A DNA stretch of 34,420 nucleotides. It comes from Stenotrophomonas sp. MYb238. Lineage in GTDB: Bacteria > Pseudomonadota > Gammaproteobacteria > Xanthomonadales > Xanthomonadaceae. Below the pieces are notes generated by a model that searched no databases, was not told where the DNA came from, and saw only the letters and a list, made by a program, of their open reading frames with translations. Position 1 is the first letter of the stretch. Each line of letters starts with the position of its first letter. The DNA lies in the NCBI RefSeq assembly GCF_009496535.1, contig NZ_WIDL01000033.1, positions 1-34,420 on the forward strand. Reading direction: 5' to 3'. Shown here in pieces: positions 23,266-31,727 of this stretch. A program made the position numbers and the translations under genes.

Positions 23266-23331
23266 GTTCGTCCCTCGTCCGCGCGGCGGATGACGACATC
23301 CCCCACCCACGTTCCACCAACGGAAAGCGTC

Positions 23332-24945
23332 TTGAGCATCCCGCGTATCCCCACGCTGCAGCTGTGCACCGCCGGTCTCGCGCTTGGCCTGCTGGGCGGC
23401 TGCGGCAAGGCGCCCGCGCCGGCGCCGAAAGTGCCGCCGCAGGTGATCCTGATCGAGCCGGACCTGCCGCCGCGGCCGATGAAACCCGAACTGCCGCCGC
23501 TGTTCGACGACATCGAGCGGCGCACCTTCCAGTTCTTCTGGGATACCACCAACGAGCAGAACGGGCTGACCCCGGACCGTTATCCATCGCGGCCGTTCGC
23601 CAGCATCGCCTCGGTCGGCTTCGCCCTGACCGCGTACCCGATCGGCATCGAGAACGGCTGGGTCAGCCGCACCCAGGCGGTGGACCGTACCCTGGCCACG
23701 CTGCGCTTCCTGCGCGACGTGCCCACCGGCCCGCAGCGCACCGGCAAGGCCGGCTACAAGGGGTTCTACTACCATTTCCTGGACATGCGCGACGGCCGCC
23801 GTTACGACAGCTGGGTGGAGCTGTCCAGCGTGGATACCGCGCTGCTGCTGATGGGCGTGCTGTTCGCGCAGTCCTACTACGACGGCGTCGATGCGCGCGA
23901 GAAGGAGATCCGGCAGGTCGCCGATACGATCTACCGGCGCGTGGACTGGCCATGGCTGCAGCGCAACAAGCCGCTGGTGTCGATGGGCTGGTTCCCGGAG
24001 AGCGGCTTCATCCAGCACGACTGGATGGGCTACAACGAGGCGATGATGCTCTACGTGCTCGCGCTGGGCTCGCCGACGCATCCGGTGCAGCCCGATGCGT
24101 GGACGGTGTGGACGCGCACCTACGACAACGACTGGGGCGTGTTCCAGGGCCAGGAATACCTGTCGTTCGGGCCGCTGTTCGGCCACCAGTACAGCCATGT
24201 CTGGATCGACTTCCGCGACATCCAGGACGCCTACATGCGCGAGCGCGGCATCGACTACTTCCTCAACAGCCGCCGCGCCACCCTGGCCCAGCGCGAGTAC
24301 GCCATCGCCAACCCGATGCAGTGGAAGGACTACGGCGAGAACGTATGGGGCCTGACCGCCGGCGACGGCCCGCAGAACACCACCCAGGACTACAAGGGCG
24401 AGCAGCGCCAGTTCCGCCACTACTCCGCGCGCGGCGCCGGCCTGCGCGAGAACTTCGACGACGGCACCATCGTGCCGTCGGCGGCGATCTCCTCGCTGCC
24501 GTTCGCGCCGGAGGTGGTGATTCCCGCCACGCAGGAGATGCACAAGCGCTACGGCGACTACCTGTACTCCAGCTACGGCTTCCTGGATTCGTTCAATCCC
24601 AGCTTCAACTACGACATCCCGCTCAAGACCGGGCGCCTGATCCCGGAGCGCGGCTGGGTGGCCAGCGACTACATCGCCATCGACCAGGGGCCGATCCTGG
24701 CCGGCATCGCCAACTACCGCGACGAGTTCGTCTGGAACGTGATGAAGAAGAACCCCTACATCCGCAAGGGACTGGAGCGCGCCGGCTTCAGCGGCGGCTG
24801 GCTGATGCCCGAGGGCGAGGACTGGCAGCCGCTGCAGAAGGACGAGAAGGCGGCCGCCGCGCGCGCGGTGGGCATCGCCGAGTCGCGCGCCGCCGCCGCG
24901 CAGGAGCAGAAGGCCGCGGACAAACCCGCGGCGCGGCCGCAGTAG
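23332..24945 (+). CDS. Glycoamylase-family (PF10091, GH144-like) lipoprotein
   Basis: This is an (alpha/alpha)6-barrel protein of the 'putative glucoamylase' family (PF10091, COG5368). Characterised members include GH144 endo-beta-1,2-glucanases and the transglycosylase part of cyclic beta-1,2-glucan synthase, so 'glucoamylase' may be misleading. The product has 537 residues. Family stretches include DDIERRTFQFFWDTTNEQNGL, SIASVGFALTAYPIG, GFYYHFLD, ELSSVDTALLLMG, WMGYNEAMMLYVLALGSP, FGHQYSHVWIDFRD, WGLTAGDGP and YIAIDQGPILAGI. The TTG at 23332 is preferred, because it gives a neat lipoprotein signal (LGGC, Cys24) with GGAAAG upstream. An ATG at 23290 would add 14 residues. The charged Ala-rich C-terminus looks disordered. 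It probably cleaves incoming oligosaccharide in the periplasm. Confidence 0.88.
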   Translation: MSIPRIPTLQLCTAGLALGLLGGCGKAPAPAPKVPPQVILIEPDLPPRPMKPELPPLFDDIERRTFQFFWDTTNEQNGLTPDRYPSRPFASIASVGFALTAYPIGIENGWVSRTQAVDRTLATLRFLRDVPTGPQRTGKAGYKGFYYHFLDMRDGRRYDSWVELSSVDTALLLMGVLFAQSYYDGVDAREKEIRQVADTIYRRVDWPWLQRNKPLVSMGWFPESGFIQHDWMGYNEAMMLYVLALGSPTHPVQPDAWTVWTRTYDNDWGVFQGQEYLSFGPLFGHQYSHVWIDFRDIQDAYMRERGIDYFLNSRRATLAQREYAIANPMQWKDYGENVWGLTAGDGPQNTTQDYKGEQRQFRHYSARGAGLRENFDDGTIVPSAAISSLPFAPEVVIPATQEMHKRYGDYLYSSYGFLDSFNPSFNYDIPLKTGRLIPERGWVASDYIAIDQGPILAGIANYRDEFVWNVMKKNPYIRKGLERAGFSGGWLMPEGEDWQPLQKDEKAAAARAVGIAESRAAAAQEQKAADKPAARPQ

Positions 24946-24957
24946 GGCGCACCGGTG

Positions 24958-26229
24958 ATGCCGCGCCTGCCCGCGCTGTTGTGCCTGCTCCTGCTGGTCG
25001 GCTGCGCGCGGCCGCAGGACGGCGTCACCCTGCGCTTCTGGGCGATGGGGCGCGAGGCCGAGGTGGTCAGCGAGCTGGTGCGCGAGTTCGAGGCCGAGAA
25101 CCCCGGCATCCGCGTCGAGGTGCAGAACATCCCGTGGACGGCGGCGCACGAGAAGCTGCTCACCGCCTACGCGGCCGATGGCCTGCCGGACATCTGCCAG
25201 CTCGGCAACACCTGGATTCCCGAGTTCGCCACGCTGCAGGCGCTCACCCCGCTGCAGCCCTACGTGGCCGGCTCGCGCGAGGTCGTGCCCGACGACTATT
25301 TCCCGGGCATATGGGACACCAACGTGGTCGAGGGGCAGTTGGTCGGCATCCCCTGGTACGTGGATACGCGGCTGCTGTTCTACCGCAAGGACCTGCTGCG
25401 CCAGGCCGGCTACGAGCATCCGCCGCGCGACTGGGCCGAGTGGGCGCGCATGAACGAGGCGCTGAAGCAGGTGCTCGGGCCGGGCCGCTACCCGGTGCTG
25501 ATGCCGCTCAACGAGTTCGAGCCGCAGCTGTCGCTGGCCCTGCAGCAGGACGATCCGCTGCTGCGCGACCACGACACCCGCGGCAATTTCGAAAGTCCCG
25601 GCTTCCGCCGCGCGCTGGGTTTCTACGCCACCCTGTTCGAGCAGGGCTGGGCGCCGAAGATGTCCGAGACGCAGATATCCAACGTCTGGGACGAGTTCTT
25701 CCGCGGCTTCACCGTGTTCTACCTGTCAGGGCCCTGGAACATCCGCGAGTTCCGCCAGCGCCAGCCGGCGGCACTGGAAGGCGAGTGGGGCACCGCGCCG
25801 CTGCCGGGGCCGCACGGGCCGGGCGCCGGCATCGCCGGCGGCACCAGCCTGGTGATCTTCCGCTCGTCCCGGCACAAGCAGGCGGCGTGGAAGCTGATCG
25901 AGTTCCTGTCACGACCAGCGGTGCAGCAGCGCTTCCACGCCCTCATCGGCGACCTGCCGCCGCGCCGCAGCGTGTGGAAGAGCGCGGCCCTGACCGGCGA
26001 TCCGCTGGCCGCCGCGTTCGGCGAGCAGCTGGAGCGGGTCAAGCCCACGCCCAAGGTGCTGGAATGGGAGCGCATCGCCCAGGAAATGCGCATCGTCAGC
26101 GAACAGGTGGTGCGCGGCGGGCTGGACCAGGATGCGGCGGTCAGGCGGCTGGACGCGCGTGTGGACGACATCCTCGCCAAGCGCCGCTGGATCGTCGAGC
26201 AGCAGGCGCAGAAGGAGCCGGCGCGATGA
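24958..26229 (+). CDS. ABC sugar-transporter substrate-binding lipoprotein
   Basis: This is a family-1 (MalE/UgpB-like) extracellular sugar-binding protein of 423 residues. It has a short lipoprotein signal ending in LVGC (Cys16), unusual for a Gram-negative binding protein, which is normally soluble. Family features: VTLRFWAMGREAEVVSELVREFEAENPGIRVEVQNIPW, GLPDICQLGNTWIPEFATL, GIPWYVDTRLLFYRKDLL, FYLSGPWNIREF, GGTSLVIFRSSRHKQAAWKLIEFL. ATG at 24958 is preferred over the GTG immediately before it. It begins 12 bases after the glycosidase stop and overlaps the first permease gene (ATGA), so the genes are one transport operon. Confidence 0.93.
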   Translation: MPRLPALLCLLLLVGCARPQDGVTLRFWAMGREAEVVSELVREFEAENPGIRVEVQNIPWTAAHEKLLTAYAADGLPDICQLGNTWIPEFATLQALTPLQPYVAGSREVVPDDYFPGIWDTNVVEGQLVGIPWYVDTRLLFYRKDLLRQAGYEHPPRDWAEWARMNEALKQVLGPGRYPVLMPLNEFEPQLSLALQQDDPLLRDHDTRGNFESPGFRRALGFYATLFEQGWAPKMSETQISNVWDEFFRGFTVFYLSGPWNIREFRQRQPAALEGEWGTAPLPGPHGPGAGIAGGTSLVIFRSSRHKQAAWKLIEFLSRPAVQQRFHALIGDLPPRRSVWKSAALTGDPLAAAFGEQLERVKPTPKVLEWERIAQEMRIVSEQVVRGGLDQDAAVRRLDARVDDILAKRRWIVEQQAQKEPAR

Positions 26230-27107
26230 TGCGGGGTTCGCTCGCCGGCTGGGTGTTCGCCGCGCCGGCGCTGATCGTGATCGGCGTGTTCTTCGGCCTG
26301 CCGGTGCTGGCGGCGCTGGCGCTGAGCCTGACCGACTTCGACCTGTACGCGCTGGCCGACCCGCACAACCTGCGCCTGGTCGGCCTGCACAACTACCTGG
26401 ACCTGCTGCGCACGCCGATGTTCTGGAAGTCGCTGGGCAACACCGCGTACTTCGTGGTGCTGGGTGTGCCGTTGTCCATTGCGTTGTCGCTGGGTGCGGC
26501 GATGCTGCTCAACGCGCCGGTGGCGCGCTTCAAGGCCCTGTTCCGCACCGCGCTGTTCGCGCCGGTGGTGACCACGCTGGTGGCGGTGGCGGTGATCTGG
26601 CGCTACCTGTTCCATACCCGCTACGGGCTGGTGAACTGGGCGCTGGGGCACGCCGGCATCGATCCGGTGGACTGGCTGGGCGACCCGCACTGGGCGATGC
26701 CGACCATCATCCTGTTCGCGGTGTGGAAGAACTTCGGCTACAACATGGTGATCTTCCTGGCCGGCCTGCAGGCCATTCCGAAAGACCTGTACGAAGCGGC
26801 GCGCATCGACGGCGCATCGCGCTGGAAGCAGTTCCTGCACATCACCCTGCCGATGCTCGGGCCGGTGCTGCTGGTGGTTGGCGTGATCACCGTGTCCGGC
26901 TATTTCCAGCTGTTCGCCGAGCCCTATGTGATGACCCGCGGTGACCCGCTGCAGAGCACGGTGAGCGTGCTGTATTTCATGTTCGAGGAAGGCTTCAAGT
27001 GGTGGAACCTGGGCCGCGCCTCGGCGGTGGCGTTCCTGCTGTTCCTGATCATCCTGGGCGTGACCACGCTGCTGCTGCGCCTGGGCCGGCGCAGGGGGCT
27101 GGTATGA
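26226..27107 (+). CDS. ABC sugar-transporter permease (MalF/UgpA type)
   Basis: This is an inner-membrane permease of a CUT1-type sugar importer. The product has 293 residues and about six membrane segments. It carries the EAA loop YEAARIDGASRWKQFLHITLPML (about residues 185-207), which contacts the ATPase. The N-terminal APALIVIGVFFGLPVLAALALSLTDFDL is typical of MalF/UgpA-like partners. It starts in an ATGA overlap with the binding-protein gene and ends in one with the second permease. Confidence 0.95.
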   Translation: MMRGSLAGWVFAAPALIVIGVFFGLPVLAALALSLTDFDLYALADPHNLRLVGLHNYLDLLRTPMFWKSLGNTAYFVVLGVPLSIALSLGAAMLLNAPVARFKALFRTALFAPVVTTLVAVAVIWRYLFHTRYGLVNWALGHAGIDPVDWLGDPHWAMPTIILFAVWKNFGYNMVIFLAGLQAIPKDLYEAARIDGASRWKQFLHITLPMLGPVLLVVGVITVSGYFQLFAEPYVMTRGDPLQSTVSVLYFMFEEGFKWWNLGRASAVAFLLFLIILGVTTLLLRLGRRRGLV

Positions 27108-27940
27108 GCCGCGAGATCGGCCAGTCGCGCGCCTGGGGCTGGTGGATCAACGGCGCCCTGCTGGCGCTGGCGCTGGTCAGCCTGGCGCCGCTGGCGTGGA
27201 TGGTGTCGGTGTCGTTCATGCCCAGCGGGCAGGCCTCGCAGTTCCCGCCGCCGCTGCTGCCGGCCCAGCTCACCACCGGCAACTACCGCGCGCTGTTCGC
27301 GCGCACCGGCATGGCCGGCAACTTCCTCAACAGCCTGAGCATGTCGGCGGGCATCACCCTGGGCTCGCTGCTGTTCAACACCCTGGCCGGCTATGCCTTC
27401 GCCAAGCTGCGCTTCGCCGGCCGCGAGCGGGTGTTCCAGGGGCTGCTGGCGGCGCTGGTGATTCCCGCGCAGGTGGCGATGCTGCCGCTGTTCCTGCTGA
27501 TGAAGCAGCTGGGGCTGGTCAACACCTGGGGCGGGGTGGTGGTGCCGGCGCTGGCCAGCGTGTTCGGCATCTTCCTGGTGCGGCAGTATGCGCGCTCGAT
27601 TCCCGACGAACTGCTGGAAGCGGCGCGCATCGACGGCGCGGGCGAGGCGCGCATCTTCTTCCAGATCGTGCTGCCCATGCTCAAGCCGGTGCTGGTGACG
27701 CTGGCGATCTTCACCTTCATGGGCGCGTGGAACGACTTCATGTGGCCGCTGATCGTGCTGACCGACCAGGAGCACTACACCCTGCCGGTGGCGCTGGCCT
27801 CGCTCGCGCGCGAGCACATCATGGACGTGGAGATGATGATGGCCGGCGCGGTGATCACCGTGGTGCCGGTGCTGCTGCTGTTCCTGCTGCTGCAGCGCTA
27901 CTACATCCAGGGCCTGCTGCTGGGCGGCGTGAAGGGGTAG
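27104..27940 (+). CDS. ABC sugar-transporter permease (MalG/UgpE type)
   Basis: This is the second inner-membrane permease of the sugar importer. The product has 278 residues with about six membrane segments. It has the EAA loop LEAARIDGAGEARIFFQIVLPMLKPV near residue 170 and the MalG-like segment FTFMGAWNDFMWPLIVL. It overlaps the first permease by 4 bases. No ATP-binding subunit gene follows or occurs anywhere in the window; a shared MsmX/UgpC-like ATPase encoded elsewhere is likely. Confidence 0.95.
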   Translation: MSREIGQSRAWGWWINGALLALALVSLAPLAWMVSVSFMPSGQASQFPPPLLPAQLTTGNYRALFARTGMAGNFLNSLSMSAGITLGSLLFNTLAGYAFAKLRFAGRERVFQGLLAALVIPAQVAMLPLFLLMKQLGLVNTWGGVVVPALASVFGIFLVRQYARSIPDELLEAARIDGAGEARIFFQIVLPMLKPVLVTLAIFTFMGAWNDFMWPLIVLTDQEHYTLPVALASLAREHIMDVEMMMAGAVITVVPVLLLFLLLQRYYIQGLLLGGVKG

Positions 27941-27957
27941 GCGCGCCGCGCCCGGAG

Positions 27958-28037
27958 CGCGATGAGGCTTCCTGGCGCAGCCGGGTCTTCATCGCGTGCC
28001 TGGCAAGTCCCCGTCGCGCACCGAGGTGCGCTCCTAC
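27958..28037. repeat. Degenerate REPIN with one intact REP palindrome
   Basis: A REP unit, TCGCGCACCGAGGTGCGCTCCTAC, sits at 28014-28037, with the inner palindrome GCGCACC/GGTGCGC and the CTCCTAC tail. Left of it CGCGATGA (27958-27965) and TCATCGCG (27989-27996) pair around a GGCT/AGCC inner stem. The spacer GGCTTCCTGGCG resembles the loop of the REPIN at 11838-11912 (GGCTTTCCCGGCG). The left REP arm is missing, so this looks like a decayed doublet. Confidence 0.7.
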
Positions 28038-28072
28038 TAGAATCCTGCGACGCCGCATCCAGACTCCCCGCG

Positions 28073-31000
28073 ATGAAGAAGCTCTCCGCCCTCCTGCTGC
28101 TTTCCACCGCCGTGCTGGCAGGCGACGGACGGGCGGCCGCGGGCGGCGGCCGGGTGCTGGCGAAGTTCGACGACATCGGCGCCTGGCAGCTGATCACCTC
28201 GCCGCAGGTCAGCGGTTCGCTGCGGCCGGTGAGCGGCAACGGCGGCCGCGCGCTGTGCCTGGACTACGACTTCCACGAGGTTTCCGGCTACGCCGGCATC
28301 CGCCGCCCGCTGGACGTCACCTGGCCGGAGAACTACCAGGTGTCCTTCGGCCTGCGCGGCGATTCGCCGGCCAACGACCTGCAGTTCAAGCTGGTCGACG
28401 CCAGCGGCGACAACGTGTGGTGGGTCAACCGTCCCGGCTATCGTTTCCCCAAGAACTGGACGCAGGTGAACTACCGCAGGCGCCACGTCGAGAAGGCCTG
28501 GGGGCCGGACCCGGACAAGGTCCTGCGCCGCAGCGCGGCGGTGGAGTTCACCATCTACAGCAAGGTCGGCGGCAAGGGCACGGTGTGTTTCGACCAGCTC
28601 ACGCTGCAGCCGCTGCCGAAGGAGGACACCTCGGCGCTGACCGCCACCGTCATCGCCGACACCGCCACCGCGCTGCAGCAGCGCATCGCCGACGGCAAGC
28701 CGGACACGGTATGGATCAGCGGCGGGGTCAAGCAGCAGACCGTGAGCCTGGACCTGGGCAGGGTGCGCGAGTTCGGCGGCGCGGTGGTCCAGTGGGTGCC
28801 GGGGCTGGAGGCGTCGCGCTACGTGGTGCAGGCCTCCAGCGATGGGCGCGACTGGCGCAAGCTGCGCGAGGTGAGCGCTGGCGGCGGCGGGCGCGACTGG
28901 CTGGCGCTGCCCGAAACCGAGGCGCGCTACCTGCGGTTCGACCTGGTCGACGGTCCCAGCTGGCGCTATGGCATCCGCGACATCAGCCTGAAACCGCTGG
29001 CGTTCGCCGACACGCCCAACGACTTCGTCCGTTCGGTGGCGCGCGACCTGCCGCGGGGGGCGCTGCCGCGCGGTTTCTCCGGCGAGCAGCCGTACTGGAC
29101 CCTGCTGGGCCTGGACGGTGGCCGCGAGCAGGCGCTGATGGGCGAGGACGGCACGCTGGAGGTGGCGCGCGCCGGCTTCAGCATCGAGCCGTTCGTGGTG
29201 CTGGACGGCAAGGTGCTGGGCTGGGCCGACGTGGCCGCCAGCCAGCGCCTGCAGGACGGCTACCTGCCGATCCCCTCGGTCGAATGGAAGCACGACAAGG
29301 TCGGACTGCAGGTGACCGGCTTCGTGCAGGGCCGTCCCGAGCAGGCGCAGCTGGTGGCGCGTTACCGCCTGCACAACCCGGACAAAGTGGCGCACGACTA
29401 CCGGCTGGCGCTGGCGGTGCGGCCGTTCCAGGTCAATCCGCCGAGCCAGTTCCTCAACACCGTCGGCGGCGTGAGCCGGATCGAGCGGCTGGCGGTCCAG
29501 GGCGGGCAGGTGGCGGTCAACGGGCAGCCACGCGTGTTCGCCGCGACGCCGCCCGACACCGGTTTCGCCAGCGCCTTCGACAGCAAGCTCGACGTCACCC
29601 ACCTGGCCGACAGGAACCTGCCGGGCACGCGCGAGGTCAGCGACCCGACCGGGCTGGCGTCCGGCGCCATGCTCTATACGTGGAAGCTGGAACCGGGGCA
29701 GAGCCGCGAGGTCGCGCTGGTGCTGCCGCAGACCGGCGCCTGGTCGATGCCGGCCGGTTTCGACGCGGACAAGGCGCAGCAACAGGTCGCGGCGATGTGG
29801 CGGCAGAAGCTGGACCAGGTGCGCCTGCAGCTGCCCGAGGCCGGCCAGCCGCTGGCCGATACGCTGCGCACCGCGCTGGCGCACATGCTGATCTCGCGGG
29901 TGGGGCCGAGCCTGCAGCCGGGCACGCGCTCGTATGCGCGCAGCTGGATCCGCGACGGCGCGATGATTTCCGAAGGGCTGCTGCGCCTGGGCCGCGAGGA
30001 TGCGGTGCGGCAGTACCTGGACTGGTATGCGCCGTACCAGTTCGACAGCGGCATGGTGCCGTGCTGCGTGGACGCGCGCGGCAGCGACCCGGTGCCGGAG
30101 AACGACAGCCATGGCGAGCTGATCCACGCCATCGCCGGGTACTGGCGCCACACCGGCGACAGCGATTTCCTGCGGCGCATGTGGCCGCACGTGCTGGCGG
30201 CCTGGGGCTACATGGAAGACCTGCGGCTGGGCGAGCGCACCGAGGACAACCGCGCACGCAACCCGGGCTTCTACGGAATGATGCCGGCCTCGATCAGCCA
30301 CGAGGGCTATTCGGCCAAGCCGGTGCATTCGTACTGGGACGATTTCTGGGCGCTGCGCGGCTACAAGGACGCGGCCGACATGGCGGTGGCGCTGGGGCTG
30401 GAAACCGAGGCCGAGGCGATGGCCGGCGCGCGCGACCAGTTCCGCCAGGACCTGTACGACTCGCTGCGCGCGGCGATGGCCGCCCACCGCATCGACTACC
30501 TGCCCGGATCGGTGGAACTGGGCGATTTCGACGCGACCTCGACCACCATCGCGCTGGCGCCGGGCGGCGAGCAGGGCCGCCTGCCGCAACCGGCGCTGGA
30601 CACCACCTTCGAGCGCTACTGGCGGCAGTTCGTCGAGCGCCGCGACGGCAAGCGCCAGTGGAAGGACTACACCCCGTACGAGTGGCGCAACGTCGGCGCC
30701 TTCGTGCGCCTGGGCTGGCGCGAGCGGGCGTGGGAGGCCGGCGAGTTCTTCTTCAAGGACCGCGCGCCGCCGGCGTGGAACCAGTGGGCCGAAGTTGTGT
30801 CCTCGACGCCGCGCACGCCGTTCTTCGTCGGCGACCTGCCGCACGCCTGGGTGGCCTCGGACTTCGTGCGCTCGGCGCTGGACATGTTCGCCTACGAGCG
30901 CGAAATCGACGACGCCATCGTGCTCGCCGCCGGCGTGCCGGCTCCCTGGCTGGCCGGCAAGGGCATCGCCCTCGACGGCCTGCGCACCGCGCATGGCCCA

Positions 31001-31240
31001 CTGCGCTACGCGCTGGTACGCGGCGACCGCCAGCTGACCCTGAAGGTCGCCGACGGCCTGCGCCTGCCGGCGGGCGGGCTGGTGCTGCCTTGGCCGTACG
31101 AGGGCGCGCCGGGCCAGGCCAGCATCAACGGCGAACCGGCCGCGTGGTCGGGCAACGAACTGCGCATCATGGCGCTGCCGGCCAAGGTCGAGATCGATAT
31201 CCCGGCCGAACTGCGGCGCAGCGAACGCAGCCGGCGCTGA
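28073..31240 (+). CDS. Exported multidomain glycosidase-like protein with discoidin domain
   Basis: This is a 1055-residue protein with a Sec signal (MKKLSALLLLSTAVLAGDGRA). Residues about 27-185 look like a carbohydrate-binding beta-sandwich (VLAKFDDIGAWQLITS, GYAGIRRPLDVTWP). Residues about 200-315 look like a discoidin/F5-F8 (CBM32-type) domain (VSLDLGRVREFGGAVVQW, YVVQASSDGRDWRKLREV, ARYLRFDL). A middle beta-rich region follows, and then a six-hairpin (alpha/alpha)6-type domain from about 600 to 950 (SYARSWIRDGAMISEGLLRLGREDA, PCCVDARGSDPVPENDSHGELIHAIAGYWRHTGD, YWDDFWALRGYKDAADMA). A short C-terminal beta domain closes it. The order fits a periplasmic or surface glycoside hydrolase, family not assigned. 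Candidate catalytic acids (Glu/Asp in NDSHGEL, YWDDFW) are a guess. It follows the ABC permeases by 132 bases with a REP element between. Confidence 0.82.
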   Translation: MKKLSALLLLSTAVLAGDGRAAAGGGRVLAKFDDIGAWQLITSPQVSGSLRPVSGNGGRALCLDYDFHEVSGYAGIRRPLDVTWPENYQVSFGLRGDSPANDLQFKLVDASGDNVWWVNRPGYRFPKNWTQVNYRRRHVEKAWGPDPDKVLRRSAAVEFTIYSKVGGKGTVCFDQLTLQPLPKEDTSALTATVIADTATALQQRIADGKPDTVWISGGVKQQTVSLDLGRVREFGGAVVQWVPGLEASRYVVQASSDGRDWRKLREVSAGGGGRDWLALPETEARYLRFDLVDGPSWRYGIRDISLKPLAFADTPNDFVRSVARDLPRGALPRGFSGEQPYWTLLGLDGGREQALMGEDGTLEVARAGFSIEPFVVLDGKVLGWADVAASQRLQDGYLPIPSVEWKHDKVGLQVTGFVQGRPEQAQLVARYRLHNPDKVAHDYRLALAVRPFQVNPPSQFLNTVGGVSRIERLAVQGGQVAVNGQPRVFAATPPDTGFASAFDSKLDVTHLADRNLPGTREVSDPTGLASGAMLYTWKLEPGQSREVALVLPQTGAWSMPAGFDADKAQQQVAAMWRQKLDQVRLQLPEAGQPLADTLRTALAHMLISRVGPSLQPGTRSYARSWIRDGAMISEGLLRLGREDAVRQYLDWYAPYQFDSGMVPCCVDARGSDPVPENDSHGELIHAIAGYWRHTGDSDFLRRMWPHVLAAWGYMEDLRLGERTEDNRARNPGFYGMMPASISHEGYSAKPVHSYWDDFWALRGYKDAADMAVALGLETEAEAMAGARDQFRQDLYDSLRAAMAAHRIDYLPGSVELGDFDATSTTIALAPGGEQGRLPQPALDTTFERYWRQFVERRDGKRQWKDYTPYEWRNVGAFVRLGWRERAWEAGEFFFKDRAPPAWNQWAEVVSSTPRTPFFVGDLPHAWVASDFVRSALDMFAYEREIDDAIVLAAGVPAPWLAGKGIALDGLRTAHGPLRYALVRGDRQLTLKVADGLRLPAGGLVLPWPYEGAPGQASINGEPAAWSGNELRIMALPAKVEIDIPAELRRSERSRR

Positions 31241-31246
31241 GGCCGC

Positions 31247-31282
31247 CGCGGGCCGCCATCACCGGCGCGGCGATGGCCCGCG
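31247..31282. terminator. Bidirectional hairpin between convergent genes
   Basis: CGCGGGCC-gc-CATC (31247-31260) pairs with GATGGCCCGCG (31272-31282), a stem with one 2-base bulge. It lies just after the stop of the glycosidase-like gene and before the DUF2789 gene end on the other strand. No T-run is seen, so termination strength is uncertain. Confidence 0.5.
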
Positions 31283-31302
31283 ATGCCGCGCCTGGCGCAG
31301 GC

Positions 31303-31560
31303 TCAGTCCACGTTGCGGGCGCGGCTGGCGTCTTCGTGCAGCGCTTCGTTCAACTGGTCCACGACGATGGCCCAGGCGTCGTCGCTGGCGATCTTCTCGC
31401 GCACGAACTGGCGCTGCCCCTCGTTCCAGAAAGGCGCCTGGCCGATGCTGGTTTCCAGCGGCAGCTGGTGGGCCTGGATGAAGCGCGCGATGTCCTGTTC
31501 GCCGGCGTCCAGGCCGAGCTGGAGGAAGAGGTTGGTCATGCGCGGGGTGGTTTCGTCCAT
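31303..31560 (-). CDS. DUF2789 family protein
   Basis: This is a small soluble protein of 85 residues with no signal peptide. It matches the DUF2789 pattern: N-terminal [64 protein letters not shown], with the characteristic APFW and DDAWA blocks. Family function is unknown. AGGAG lies 7 bases upstream of the ATG at 31560. It is tail-to-tail with the glycosidase-like gene and downstream of eda, which has its own terminator, so it is probably a separate unit. Confidence 0.88.
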   Translation of the reverse strand: MDETTPRMTNLFLQLGLDAGEQDIARFIQAHQLPLETSIGQAPFWNEGQRQFVREKIASDDAWAIVVDQLNEALHEDASRARNVD

Positions 31561-31663
31561 GGGTCGCTCCTGGGGCAGGTAATGGGGACGGCGCCATCAT
31601 GGCCGATGCGATGTCTTGCCGGCGCCAAGGTGGAAGGAACGGCGGTGCGGTCGCCAAAGAGAA

Positions 31664-31689
31664 ACGCCCCGTTCCTGCGAACGGGGCGT
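31664..31689 (-). terminator. Intrinsic terminator of the edd-eda operon
   Basis: The perfect 11-bp arms ACGCCCCGTTC (31664-31674) and GAACGGGGCGT (31679-31689) enclose a 4-base loop. On the minus strand they are followed by the T-rich TTTCTCTTT. It is 38 bases after the eda stop codon and is the clearest terminator in the window. Confidence 0.88.
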
Positions 31690-31727
31690 CTGCGATGCGC
31701 GGCAACGCGCGCGCGCGTCCGCGTGCC

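Noticed and set aside
19989-23552. A 1187-codon minus-strand frame opposite the TonB receptor
   Set aside because: It is antisense to the receptor, with no signal, domain or start context.
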